Origin: an uncultured Methylotenera sp.
Lineage (GTDB): Bacteria; Pseudomonadota; Gammaproteobacteria; Burkholderiales; Methylophilaceae
Direction of reading: 5' to 3'
Assembly (NCBI RefSeq): GCF_946479685.1
Contig: NZ_CAMLGS010000010.1
Coordinates: 1 to 64,000, forward strand
Length of the DNA stretch: 64,000 bases
How positions within the stretch are numbered: position 1 is the first letter of the stretch; every line of letters begins with the position of its first letter. The notes below the pieces were generated by a model. That model saw only the letters and a program-made list of their open reading frames with translations. It searched no databases and was not told the origin of the DNA. Positions 17,623 through 25,137 of this stretch are shown in pieces. The translations under genes and the position numbers were made by a program.

Positions 17623-18531
17623 CTATGGCCTAGCGGCACTGCTCACTCTTAAGGACTCAATCACCAATTTTAATGCGGGAGTTTGTTGCCTGCGATGTGG
17701 ATAGTAGAGGTGAAAGCCTGGATATTCTTTGCTGTAATCTTCAAGCACCTGTACTAAATGCCTCTGTGCAATATCTGCCGCAACTAAATCCTCGGGGATA
17801 TAGGCAATGCCTAAACTGGCACGGACGGCATCCAAAACATGGTAGGTTTCATTAAACACCCATTGACCATCGACTTTAATTTTGACTTCCAACCCATCTT
17901 TTTCCATTTCCCAAGCGTAGATGCCTCCTTGCGTTGACAACCTGTAAGCAATGCAATTATGTTGTGATAAATCCTGTGGGCTTTGTGGTACAGGATATTG
18001 ATTGAAATATGCGGTGGTTGCCACCACCACCATTTTCATTGGCGCACTGATCCGCACGGCAACCATACCATCAGCTACCTTGTTACCTAAACGTACGCCA
18101 GCATCAAAGCGCTCGGCCACAATATCAACAAAACCGTTGTTAGCCGTTAACTCAATGCCTATGTCGGGGTAATGCTGCGTCAATGCTGCCAATTTGGGGA
18201 GTAAAATTTCGCGAATAGCATGATTGCTGGCATTAATCCTTACCAAACCTGCTGGCGTATCTCTCAACTTTGTCAGCAAAGAAAGCTCATTATCGATGTG
18301 ATCAAAACTGGCACCTATGGTCTCACGCAATTTCTCTCCCGCCAGAGTGGGTGAAACACTTCGTGTGGTGCGGGTTAGCAATAACACCCCCAGTCGATCT
18401 TCCAGATCGCGTATGGTATGACTAAGCGCGGACTGTGACACACCAAGCTTGCCTGCGGCTTTGGTAAAACTACCCTCTCTGACGACCATTAGAAAAGCAT
18501 ATAAATTGTTATAGTTTTCTTTAGCAATCAT
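17623..18531 (-). CDS. LysR-family transcriptional regulator
   Basis: This LysR-type regulator has 302 residues from the preferred ATG at 18531. An N-terminal winged helix-turn-helix (GSFTKAAGKLGVSQSALSHTIRDLEDRLG) is followed by a substrate-binding domain. The Shine-Dalgarno AAGGGA lies just upstream of this ATG; an ATG 20 codons earlier has none and would add an atypical N-terminus. It is divergent from a cyclophilin-like gene, a hydrolase and an MFS exporter, which it probably controls in response to an unknown small molecule. Confidence 0.92.
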   Translation of the reverse strand: MIAKENYNNLYAFLMVVREGSFTKAAGKLGVSQSALSHTIRDLEDRLGVLLLTRTTRSVSPTLAGEKLRETIGASFDHIDNELSLLTKLRDTPAGLVRINASNHAIREILLPKLAALTQHYPDIGIELTANNGFVDIVAERFDAGVRLGNKVADGMVAVRISAPMKMVVVATTAYFNQYPVPQSPQDLSQHNCIAYRLSTQGGIYAWEMEKDGLEVKIKVDGQWVFNETYHVLDAVRASLGIAYIPEDLVAADIAQRHLVQVLEDYSKEYPGFHLYYPHRRQQTPALKLVIESLRVSSAARP

Positions 18532-18590
18532 CGCTGGTCCCTTCTTGTTCAAAACACCCAAGTATATTACCGCAATCCCTTGATCATCCA

Positions 18591-18615
18591 CTTATTAATG
18601 AATTTAACTAATAAG
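18591..18615. promoter_or_regulatory. Candidate LysR operator in the divergent promoter region
   Basis: Arms CTTATTA and TAATAAG are separated by 11 bases, the T-N11-A geometry of LysR boxes, 60 bp upstream of the LysR start. The 204-bp divergent region 18592-18795 also holds a second GATT-N9-AATC symmetry near 18632. Confidence 0.5.
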
Positions 18616-18795
18616 TCTATGATGATTTTAGTGACTAATCATTCGCTAAACAAATCATTAGAATACATTTTTATAATTTTATGCATTTAGTCAGGCTGTA
18701 ATGCATTTATACGCCGACAAGATTATTGCAAAAAATTAATGAATATTACCGTGACATTTGTATTTATTGTTCATGAATAAAAAGGAGTCATCAGC

Positions 18796-19287
18796 ATGAG
18801 TAATCTCTACAGGACTTTTAAATATTTAGGCAGCCGTGTACTGCCCATACTGTTTTTTTGTTCCAGTGCCTACAGTGAAGTAACACCCAAAACATCGGTA
18901 CAGCCATCTTTTAGGAGTGATACAACCATGCAGATTCGTTTAGATATTGAAGGACAAAATCCTGTTACAGCCACTTTAGATAGCTCGCCAGCCACGCTGG
19001 ACTTGATGAAGCAGTTGCCCCTGACGTTGGAGCTAAAAGATTATGCCGGCACCGAAAAAATAGCTTACCCGCCGCACAAACTCTCTAGCCAGAACGCTGC
19101 TAAAGCCTATGCAGGAAAAGCGGGGGATATTACCTATTATGCACCTTGGGGCAACCTCGCTATTTTTTACAAAGACTCTGATGCTGGGCTTGCCAATGGC
19201 CTGATTTATTTAGGCAAGTTAGCGTCTATTCCCGCAGCATTTTCTAAATCACAAAAAATTACTGTAAGGATTACAGAAGTTAAGTAA
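18796..19287 (+). CDS. Secreted cyclophilin-like fold protein
   Basis: This 163-residue protein has an N-terminal export signal (about residues 1-27, LGSRVLPILFFCSSAYS) and a cyclophilin-like domain of the bacterial family formerly called DUF369: MQIRLDIEGQNPVTATLDSSPA, LKDYAGTEKIAYPP and GDITYYAPWGNLAIFYKD. These proteins resemble cyclophilins in fold but their isomerase activity is unproven. The gene heads a three-gene operon with a hydrolase (41-bp gap) and an MFS exporter, divergent from a LysR regulator. AAGGAG precedes the ATG. Confidence 0.85.
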   Translation: MSNLYRTFKYLGSRVLPILFFCSSAYSEVTPKTSVQPSFRSDTTMQIRLDIEGQNPVTATLDSSPATLDLMKQLPLTLELKDYAGTEKIAYPPHKLSSQNAAKAYAGKAGDITYYAPWGNLAIFYKDSDAGLANGLIYLGKLASIPAAFSKSQKITVRITEVK

Positions 19288-19328
19288 TCAATTTTCTCAG
19301 CGCACAACCTTTTAGGAGTAGAGACACG

Positions 19329-20399
19329 ATGAATTTTTTTAAGCCCAATAAATGGATAAGGATGTTAACAACCATGACTATTATGAGTACAAGCGCTGGC
19401 ATGCTGCCTGCTACCACTGCATTTGCAGCCGACATGTCAAACGGTGCAGCCAATTTCTACAAAAGCGATAAAGTCACTGTGCAGAAAGTCACGTTCAAAA
19501 ATCAGTACAACATGAAGATCGTTGGCAATCTTTTCATGCCTAAGGGTCTGGATCAAAAAACCAAAAGCCCAGCCATTATTGTTGGTCATCCGATGGGAGC
19601 AGTAAAAGAACAAAGCTCAAACCTCTATGCCCAGAAGCTTGCAGAGCAGGGCTTTGTCACCTTAGCTATTGATAACACATTTTGGGGCGAGAGCGAGGGT
19701 CAACCACGCAATGCTGTGCTACCGGATGTTTACTCAGAGGCATTTAGTGCCGCTGTTGATTACTTAGGTACCAGTGCATTTATTGACAGGGAACGCATAG
19801 GGGTACTTGGTATATGCGGTAGTGGTAGCTTCGTCATTAGTGCAGCAAAGATTGATCCTCGCATGAAAGCCATCGCGACTGTCAGCATGTACGATATGGG
19901 CGCAGCCAACCGTAATGCACTCAACCATTCGCAAACCCTTGAACAGCGCAAACAAATCATTGCAGAAGCCGCTCAGCAACGTTATGTAGAGTTTACGGGC
20001 GGTGCAATCAAATACACAGGCGGGACGGACCATAAAATAGACGCAAATACGCACCCTGTCCAGCGTGAATTTTATGACTTTTACCGTACACCACGTGGTG
20101 AGTTTACACCTGCGGGATCTTCACCCGAGCATACAACCCATCCCACGCTTTCCAGTAATACGAAATTCATGAATTTTTACCCTTTCAATGACATCGAGAC
20201 GATTTCACCACGCCCTATGTTATTTATCACGGGCTCAGAGGCGCATTCTAAAGAATTCAGTGAAGAAGCCTACCGCCTTGCAGGACAACCGAAAGAGCTC
20301 GTCATTGTTCCCGGTGCGGGTCACGTGGATTTGTACGACCGCGTTAACCTGATTCCCTTTGATAAATTGACAGCATTCTTCAAGGTTAACCTTAAGTAA
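19329..20399 (+). CDS. Exported alpha/beta hydrolase, dienelactone-hydrolase-like
   Basis: This 356-residue alpha/beta hydrolase has a signal peptide (likely cleaved after TTAFAA). The oxyanion region is IIVGHPMGAVKEQSS, the strand before the nucleophile reads RIGVLGICGSGSFVISAA, and the terminal His is in GAGHVDLYD. The nucleophile elbow is G-I-C-G-S-G: a Cys occupies the usual Ser position, as in dienelactone hydrolases. It resembles the YcjY-type hydrolases often paired with LysR regulators and cyclophilin-like proteins. The natural substrate is unknown. AGGAG precedes the ATG. Confidence 0.85.
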   Translation: MNFFKPNKWIRMLTTMTIMSTSAGMLPATTAFAADMSNGAANFYKSDKVTVQKVTFKNQYNMKIVGNLFMPKGLDQKTKSPAIIVGHPMGAVKEQSSNLYAQKLAEQGFVTLAIDNTFWGESEGQPRNAVLPDVYSEAFSAAVDYLGTSAFIDRERIGVLGICGSGSFVISAAKIDPRMKAIATVSMYDMGAANRNALNHSQTLEQRKQIIAEAAQQRYVEFTGGAIKYTGGTDHKIDANTHPVQREFYDFYRTPRGEFTPAGSSPEHTTHPTLSSNTKFMNFYPFNDIETISPRPMLFITGSEAHSKEFSEEAYRLAGQPKELVIVPGAGHVDLYDRVNLIPFDKLTAFFKVNLK

Positions 20400-20429
20400 T
20401 TACTTTATTTAGGAATTAATAAAATCTCT

Positions 20430-21626
20430 ATGACAACTACGGCTTTCAATACTTCCTCTGAAAATGGACAAAGCTGGAGCGGTGTGTTCGCGATGTCACT
20501 TGGGGCTTTTGCTTTGGTGGCATCGGAGTTCATGCCGGTTAGCCTATTAACCCCGATAGCAAGTGACCTTCACAGTACCGAAGGTCAGGCTGGTCAAGCG
20601 ATAGCGATATCAGGCGCATTTGCTTTGGTGACAAGCCTCTTAATCTCATCGCTAGCAGGAAAATTGGATCGCAAAATCCTGCTTTTACTGCTGACGTTAT
20701 TGGTCATCATTTCAGGAACCATCGTAGCCATTGCGCATAATTATGGTGTGTTTATGGTGGGGCGGGCGTTGATTGGGATTGCTATTGGAGGCTTCTGGTC
20801 TATGTCAGCCGCAACGGCCATGCGACTCGTTTCTGCAGACAAAATCCCGAAGGCGCTTGCAATCGTTAATGGCGGAAACGCTTTAGCTACTGTCGTTGCC
20901 GCACCTTTAGGAAGCTATCTGGGCGGTATCATTGGTTGGCGTGGTGCATTTTTCTGTGTGGTGCCTGTTGCAGTCATTACATTCTGTTGGTTGTTGATTA
21001 GCTTACCTGGCATGAAGCCTATGAATAAAGCAGCCACAGGAAACATCTTTAAATTAATGATGAGGCCTCAGGTAGCAATTGGCATGGCAGCGGTGAGCAG
21101 CTTTTTCATGGGCCAGTTTGCTCTATTCACCTACTTGCGCCCCTTCTTAGAGAGCGTAACGCATGTGGGGGTCACTACACTTTCGTTAATGCTTCTCACA
21201 ATGGGGGTTGCAGGCTTCGTCGGTACGCTTTTGATTGGTGTCTTCTTGAAAGATTGGCTGTATAGAACCCTGATGATCATTCCATTACTGATGGCAATCA
21301 TCGCAATAGCGCTAACTATCTTTGGTTACTCACCGCTAATAACAACAGTATTACTGGGAGTCTGGGGATTGGTAGGAACTGCGGCACCCGTGGCTTGGTG
21401 GACGTGGCTTGCTAAAACACTACCCAACGATGCAGAAGCAGGCGGTGGATTATTTGTGGCAATCATCCAACTCGCGATTACCACTGGTGCAACGTTCGGT
21501 GGCATCTTGTTCGATCTGAGTGGATATCGTGCTACCTTTTGGATGAGTGCATCGTTATTAATCACTGCAGCGATACTTGCATACTGGACATCGCGCATCG
21601 AGCTTAGGCATTCAGCAATAATGTAA
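20430..21626 (+). CDS. MFS efflux transporter (DHA1 family, NepI-like)
   Basis: This 398-residue major facilitator has about 12 membrane helices. It contains the family motifs GRALIGIAIGGFWSMSAATAMRLV and NGGNALATVVAAPLGSYLGG, and is close in layout to the E. coli purine ribonucleoside exporter NepI (EFMPVSLLTPIASDL in helix 1). It should export a small molecule with the proton gradient. It is the third gene of the LysR-divergent operon, 30 bp after the hydrolase, and converges on the efflux outer-membrane gene with a 51-bp gap. A substrate processed by the exported hydrolase is plausible but unproven. Confidence 0.9.
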   Translation: MTTTAFNTSSENGQSWSGVFAMSLGAFALVASEFMPVSLLTPIASDLHSTEGQAGQAIAISGAFALVTSLLISSLAGKLDRKILLLLLTLLVIISGTIVAIAHNYGVFMVGRALIGIAIGGFWSMSAATAMRLVSADKIPKALAIVNGGNALATVVAAPLGSYLGGIIGWRGAFFCVVPVAVITFCWLLISLPGMKPMNKAATGNIFKLMMRPQVAIGMAAVSSFFMGQFALFTYLRPFLESVTHVGVTTLSLMLLTMGVAGFVGTLLIGVFLKDWLYRTLMIIPLLMAIIAIALTIFGYSPLITTVLLGVWGLVGTAAPVAWWTWLAKTLPNDAEAGGGLFVAIIQLAITTGATFGGILFDLSGYRATFWMSASLLITAAILAYWTSRIELRHSAIM

Positions 21627-21677
21627 ATGTATGTTTCCCATAGTCATTTTCACCTAAATCAATCCTGCTATAAAAAT

Positions 21678-23183
21678 TTAATCTTTAGCAATGTTAGCTA
21701 TGTTCAAGGTGTTTGAAGATTGAGAAATCACATTGCTCTCTTCCCAGCCACCGCCTAGCGCCTTAAAGGTCGCAACAGCGGATCGTGCTGATTCAGTTTG
21801 CGCTTGCGCTTTTGCATCAGAGGTTCTCAATAAATTTTCATCTGCGTGCAACACTTCAATCAAGCTGACAACGCCTTTTTGATATGCCACGAATGAAGAT
21901 TTTCGCGCTTGGCTAAGCGATTGTTCGCCTTCTAACAACGCTTCTGTTTGCTCTTCACGCTTAACCAAGGCCGATATGGCATTTTCTACATCTTCTGTCG
22001 CGCGCAGTGCTGATTGTCGATAGGCCGCCAAAGCTTCTGCTTCCTGACCTTTTGCCTGATCAATTTGCGCATTAATGCGTGCAAAATCAAACAAGCGCCA
22101 GCGCAAGCCCACAACTCCAGCTGCTTGGTTTGCGGCGCTGCTAAATAGATTTCCTCCCGATATAGCGGTCGCAGTACCAATCAACGCACTTAGCGCAAGC
22201 TTTGGATAATATTCGGAAATTGCTACACCAATTTTTGCATTAGCTGCCGCTAGTCGTCTTTCCGCCACAATTAGGTCTGGTCTGCGGCGCAGTAAATCTG
22301 CAGGAGAGCCGATTGAGGATATTTGCGGTGCAACAGGTATTGGACCGACTTTTTCCAGTTCGGCTCTGTAAGTGCCTGGCGCGACTCCCAGCATCACATC
22401 AAGCGCATTCATGGACGCGTCGAGCGCACTTTCCAACACTGGGATAACAGCCTTAACCTGAGCCACGGCGCCTTTTACTTGTTGCACTTGAAGTCGTGAC
22501 GCTAAGCCTCTGGAATACAGCATATTTACTTTTGAAAGTAATTGCTGTTGTGTCTCAAACTGTCTTTTCGAAATATCAAGCCGTGACTGCAAACCACGAA
22601 TAGTGATGTAAATGTCTGACGTTTGTGCTGCCACAGATAACTGGGTTGCGATCGCACCGGCCTTAGCCGCTTGGTATTCTGCTAATGCTGCTTCTTGTTC
22701 GCGGCGTAATCCGCCAAATATATCCAGCTCCCAACTTGCGTTCAGGTTGGCTTCATAAAGATTGGCATTCCTGTCATAACCAGGAGTCGAGTTAAGTAAC
22801 TGTCCTAAAGGAGTTTCAAGCGACTGGTGATTTCTTATCGCTTGCGCACTCACATTAGCCGATGGCAATAATGCAGCATGTGCAGCACCAAGCCCTGATT
22901 TGGCTTGTGCGATGCGTGCGGTAGCTTGCGCTATATTCAGATTTTGTTCTAACGCTAATCGTACGTACCGACTTAATAGCGGATCACTGAACCCATCCCA
23001 CCAAGTTGCAAGATCAGCATTTGCAAGTTCAACATTAGATTGTGCTTTACGCTTTTCAAGTTGAGTTTGGCCAATATATTGATTGGAGAAAGCTATATCC
23101 GGCTTTTTATAATCTGGGCCAACTGCACAGCTTGTGATAAAACCAGCACTTAGCAATACAGCTACAGGACGAGAAATTAACAT
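21678..23183 (-). CDS. Outer-membrane efflux lipoprotein (OprM/NodT family)
   Basis: This 501-residue RND outer-membrane factor has a lipoprotein signal ending in the lipobox ITSC (Cys19), followed by AVGPDYKKPD, the hallmark of the NodT family. It contains two TolC-type repeats with LLRRRPDLIVAERRLAAANAKIG in the middle and a C-terminal helical hairpin. It would form the outer-membrane channel for the adaptor and pump encoded at 23971-28229. It is divergent from the tetR gene with a shared promoter region that holds a 26-bp operator (23213-23238). Confidence 0.93.
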   Translation of the reverse strand: MLISRPVAVLLSAGFITSCAVGPDYKKPDIAFSNQYIGQTQLEKRKAQSNVELANADLATWWDGFSDPLLSRYVRLALEQNLNIAQATARIAQAKSGLGAAHAALLPSANVSAQAIRNHQSLETPLGQLLNSTPGYDRNANLYEANLNASWELDIFGGLRREQEAALAEYQAAKAGAIATQLSVAAQTSDIYITIRGLQSRLDISKRQFETQQQLLSKVNMLYSRGLASRLQVQQVKGAVAQVKAVIPVLESALDASMNALDVMLGVAPGTYRAELEKVGPIPVAPQISSIGSPADLLRRRPDLIVAERRLAAANAKIGVAISEYYPKLALSALIGTATAISGGNLFSSAANQAAGVVGLRWRLFDFARINAQIDQAKGQEAEALAAYRQSALRATEDVENAISALVKREEQTEALLEGEQSLSQARKSSFVAYQKGVVSLIEVLHADENLLRTSDAKAQAQTESARSAVATFKALGGGWEESNVISQSSNTLNIANIAKD

Positions 23184-23212
23184 GGCGACCCTTAAACTTA
23201 TTCAATATAGTA

Positions 23213-23238
23213 AGTGACTATATTACAATATGGTCACT
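23213..23238. promoter_or_regulatory. TetR operator 1 (outer-membrane factor / tetR promoter region)
   Basis: AGTGAC-N14-GTCACT forms a near-perfect 26-bp palindrome with a single mismatch outside the centre. It lies between the divergent efflux outer-membrane gene and tetR. A site with the same arms and spacing lies after tetR at 23905-23930, so both are probably bound by this TetR. Confidence 0.75.
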
Positions 23239-23275
23239 ATTTGTCAATCCTCTAAAGTCAGGGTATGCTATAAAT

Positions 23276-23887
23276 ATGACTAAAAAACCACAATCCATTA
23301 CAAGAGGTCCATCTGAACACAATGTTCGTGATCAAATAGTTGAGGCTGCTGCTGAATATTTCAGCCGCTATGGCTACGAGAAAACGACTGTTTCCGACCT
23401 GGCTAAAGAAATTGGCTTTTCTAAAGCCTACATCTATAAATTTTTTGCTACGAAGCAAGCCATTGGCGAGGTAATATGCGCCAATTGCTTGGGTGCGATA
23501 CTGAATGCAATTAATGAAGGAATGGTGGATGCTCCCACCGCTTCCGAACGCTTTAGGCGTATGTTTAAAGCCGCGGTAGCAGCAAGTGCGGAACTTTTTT
23601 TCGAAGACCGTAAGCTCTACGACATTGCTGCATCTGCTGCGAGTGAGGAATGGCAATCGACTGTTAGCTACCAAATTGAAATCAAAAAAATCATCTTGCA
23701 GATTATTCTCGAAGGTCGCGATACGGGGGAGTTTGAGCGCAAAACACCCATCGATGAAACGGTCAACGCCATCTATTTAGTGATGCAACCATATACCAAT
23801 CCATTGCTGCTACAACACAATCTTAACCTTGCTGAACAGGCGCCCATGATTCTTTCGAGCCTGATACTGAGAAGCCTTGCTCCATAA
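23276..23887 (+). CDS. TetR-family transcriptional repressor of the RND efflux system
   Basis: This 203-residue TetR-type repressor has an N-terminal helix-turn-helix: AAEYFSRYGYEKTTVSDLAKEIGFSKAYIYKFFATKQAI (residues about 22-60, quoted here in two overlapping halves: AAEYFSRYGYEKTTV and GFSKAYIYKFF are the key parts). The C-terminal ligand domain is helical. It sits between the outer-membrane factor gene (divergent) and the adaptor-pump pair (same strand), with a matching palindromic operator on each side. It should repress all three efflux genes and itself until a pump substrate binds. Confidence 0.92.
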   Translation: MTKKPQSITRGPSEHNVRDQIVEAAAEYFSRYGYEKTTVSDLAKEIGFSKAYIYKFFATKQAIGEVICANCLGAILNAINEGMVDAPTASERFRRMFKAAVAASAELFFEDRKLYDIAASAASEEWQSTVSYQIEIKKIILQIILEGRDTGEFERKTPIDETVNAIYLVMQPYTNPLLLQHNLNLAEQAPMILSSLILRSLAP

Positions 23888-23903
23888 ATAAGTAAAAATA
23901 CTT

Positions 23904-23931
23904 TAGTGACTATTGACTTAATTAGTCACTA
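23904..23931. promoter_or_regulatory. TetR operator 2 upstream of the adaptor-pump operon
   Basis: TAGTGACT-N12-AGTCACTA is a palindrome with perfect 8-base arms. Its inner 26 bp (23905-23930) have the same AGTGAC-N14-GTCACT layout as operator 1. It overlaps a TTGACT -35-like hexamer at 23913-23918, consistent with repression of the adaptor gene. Confidence 0.75.
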
Positions 23932-23970
23932 GATGGAAAATGGGGGTTACTCTTTAAAAAGGTGACCTCC

Positions 23971-25137
23971 ATGTTTAGCCATAAACTTAGTTCAGCGATT
24001 CTGATTAGCCTATTCCCACTGGCATTTGTTGCATGCAGTGAAAAAATGCCGATTGATCCCCGCACACAAACACCGCTGGTGAAAACAGTAGCCGTTCAAC
24101 AGGCATCTGATTCTTCCCGCTCTTTCACAGGAATAGTGGCCGCCAGGGTTCAAAGCGACTTGGGCTTTCGTGTTGCAGGGAAAGTGCTTGAGCGCTATGT
24201 AGATGCTGGCCAAATCGTTAAGCGAGGTCAACCACTCATGCGTATTGATCCTATCGATCTGCAATTGACAGCTAATGCACAACGTGAAGCCGTATTGGTA
24301 GCAAAGGCCCGCGCCGATCAAACGGCGGACGATGAAATCAGACATCGTGGTCTGGTAGAAGAAGGTGCAATCTCTGCTTCTACATATAATCAAATTAAAG
24401 CAGCGGCAGACTCTGCCCATGCACAGCTCAAAGCAGTCGAAGCTCAAGCAGATGTAGCAAAGAATGCATCCAGTTATGCAGTTTTGCTCGCGGGCGCTGA
24501 CGGCGTGATAGTTGATACACTGGTAGAACCGGGACAAGTGGTTAACGCTGGTCAGACTGTGGTGCGCATAGCACACTCTGGCAAGCGAGAAGCGATCGTT
24601 AATCTACCGGAAACGGTGCGCCCAGCGCTAGGTTCGATTGCGCAGGCAAAACTCTATGGCAAGGACAACCAGACCGTTCCAGCAAAACTCAGGGAGCTTT
24701 CAGAATCCGCTGATGGTGTATCACGTACATTTGAAGCGAGATATGTACTGGATGAAGCATTAGCCAATGCACCACTCGGTGCGACCATTACTATCCAGAT
24801 TAAGGAAAGTGACTCTTCAACCCTAACTGGCTTAGCAGTGCCTATTAGCGCGATTTTTGATGCTGGCAAAGGCTCGGGAGTTTGGGTGCTTGAGGGCAGC
24901 CCAAGCCATGTCACTTGGCGCCCCGTCAAAATCCTAAGCATCACTGATGACACCGCGCGTATAGATGGCAATCTCAATGTAAATGATCAAATTGTTGGTC
25001 TTGGTGCTCATCTATTGCACGAAGGCGAAAAAGTCAGAGTGGCGACTAATGATGCTGGCAATTCCGATTTAAATCCCGCAGTTTTGGATTCTAAAGATTT
25101 GAAGCCAGCAAATGTAAACCGCGGAGAGACAAAATGA
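23971..25137 (+). CDS. RND efflux periplasmic adaptor lipoprotein
   Basis: This is the membrane-fusion subunit of an RND pump, 388 residues from the ATG at 23971, which has AAGGTG at a good distance; a GTG three codons upstream is less likely. The signal ends in a lipobox, FVAC, so the protein is probably a lipoprotein. The lipoyl half-motifs (VAARVQSDLGFRVAGKVLERYVDAGQ and ADGVIVDTLVEPGQVVNAGQ, each given for the region, not as exact domain ends) flank an alpha-hairpin, followed by beta-barrel and membrane-proximal domains. It couples the pump at 25134 to the outer-membrane factor at 21678. It overlaps the pump start by 4 bp. Confidence 0.92.
   Translation: MFSHKLSSAILISLFPLAFVACSEKMPIDPRTQTPLVKTVAVQQASDSSRSFTGIVAARVQSDLGFRVAGKVLERYVDAGQIVKRGQPLMRIDPIDLQLTANAQREAVLVAKARADQTADDEIRHRGLVEEGAISASTYNQIKAAADSAHAQLKAVEAQADVAKNASSYAVLLAGADGVIVDTLVEPGQVVNAGQTVVRIAHSGKREAIVNLPETVRPALGSIAQAKLYGKDNQTVPAKLRELSESADGVSRTFEARYVLDEALANAPLGATITIQIKESDSSTLTGLAVPISAIFDAGKGSGVWVLEGSPSHVTWRPVKILSITDDTARIDGNLNVNDQIVGLGAHLLHEGEKVRVATNDAGNSDLNPAVLDSKDLKPANVNRGETK

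Noticed and set aside
17673..17855. Open frame antisense to the LysR gene
   Set aside because: It is a shadow of the LysR coding sequence.
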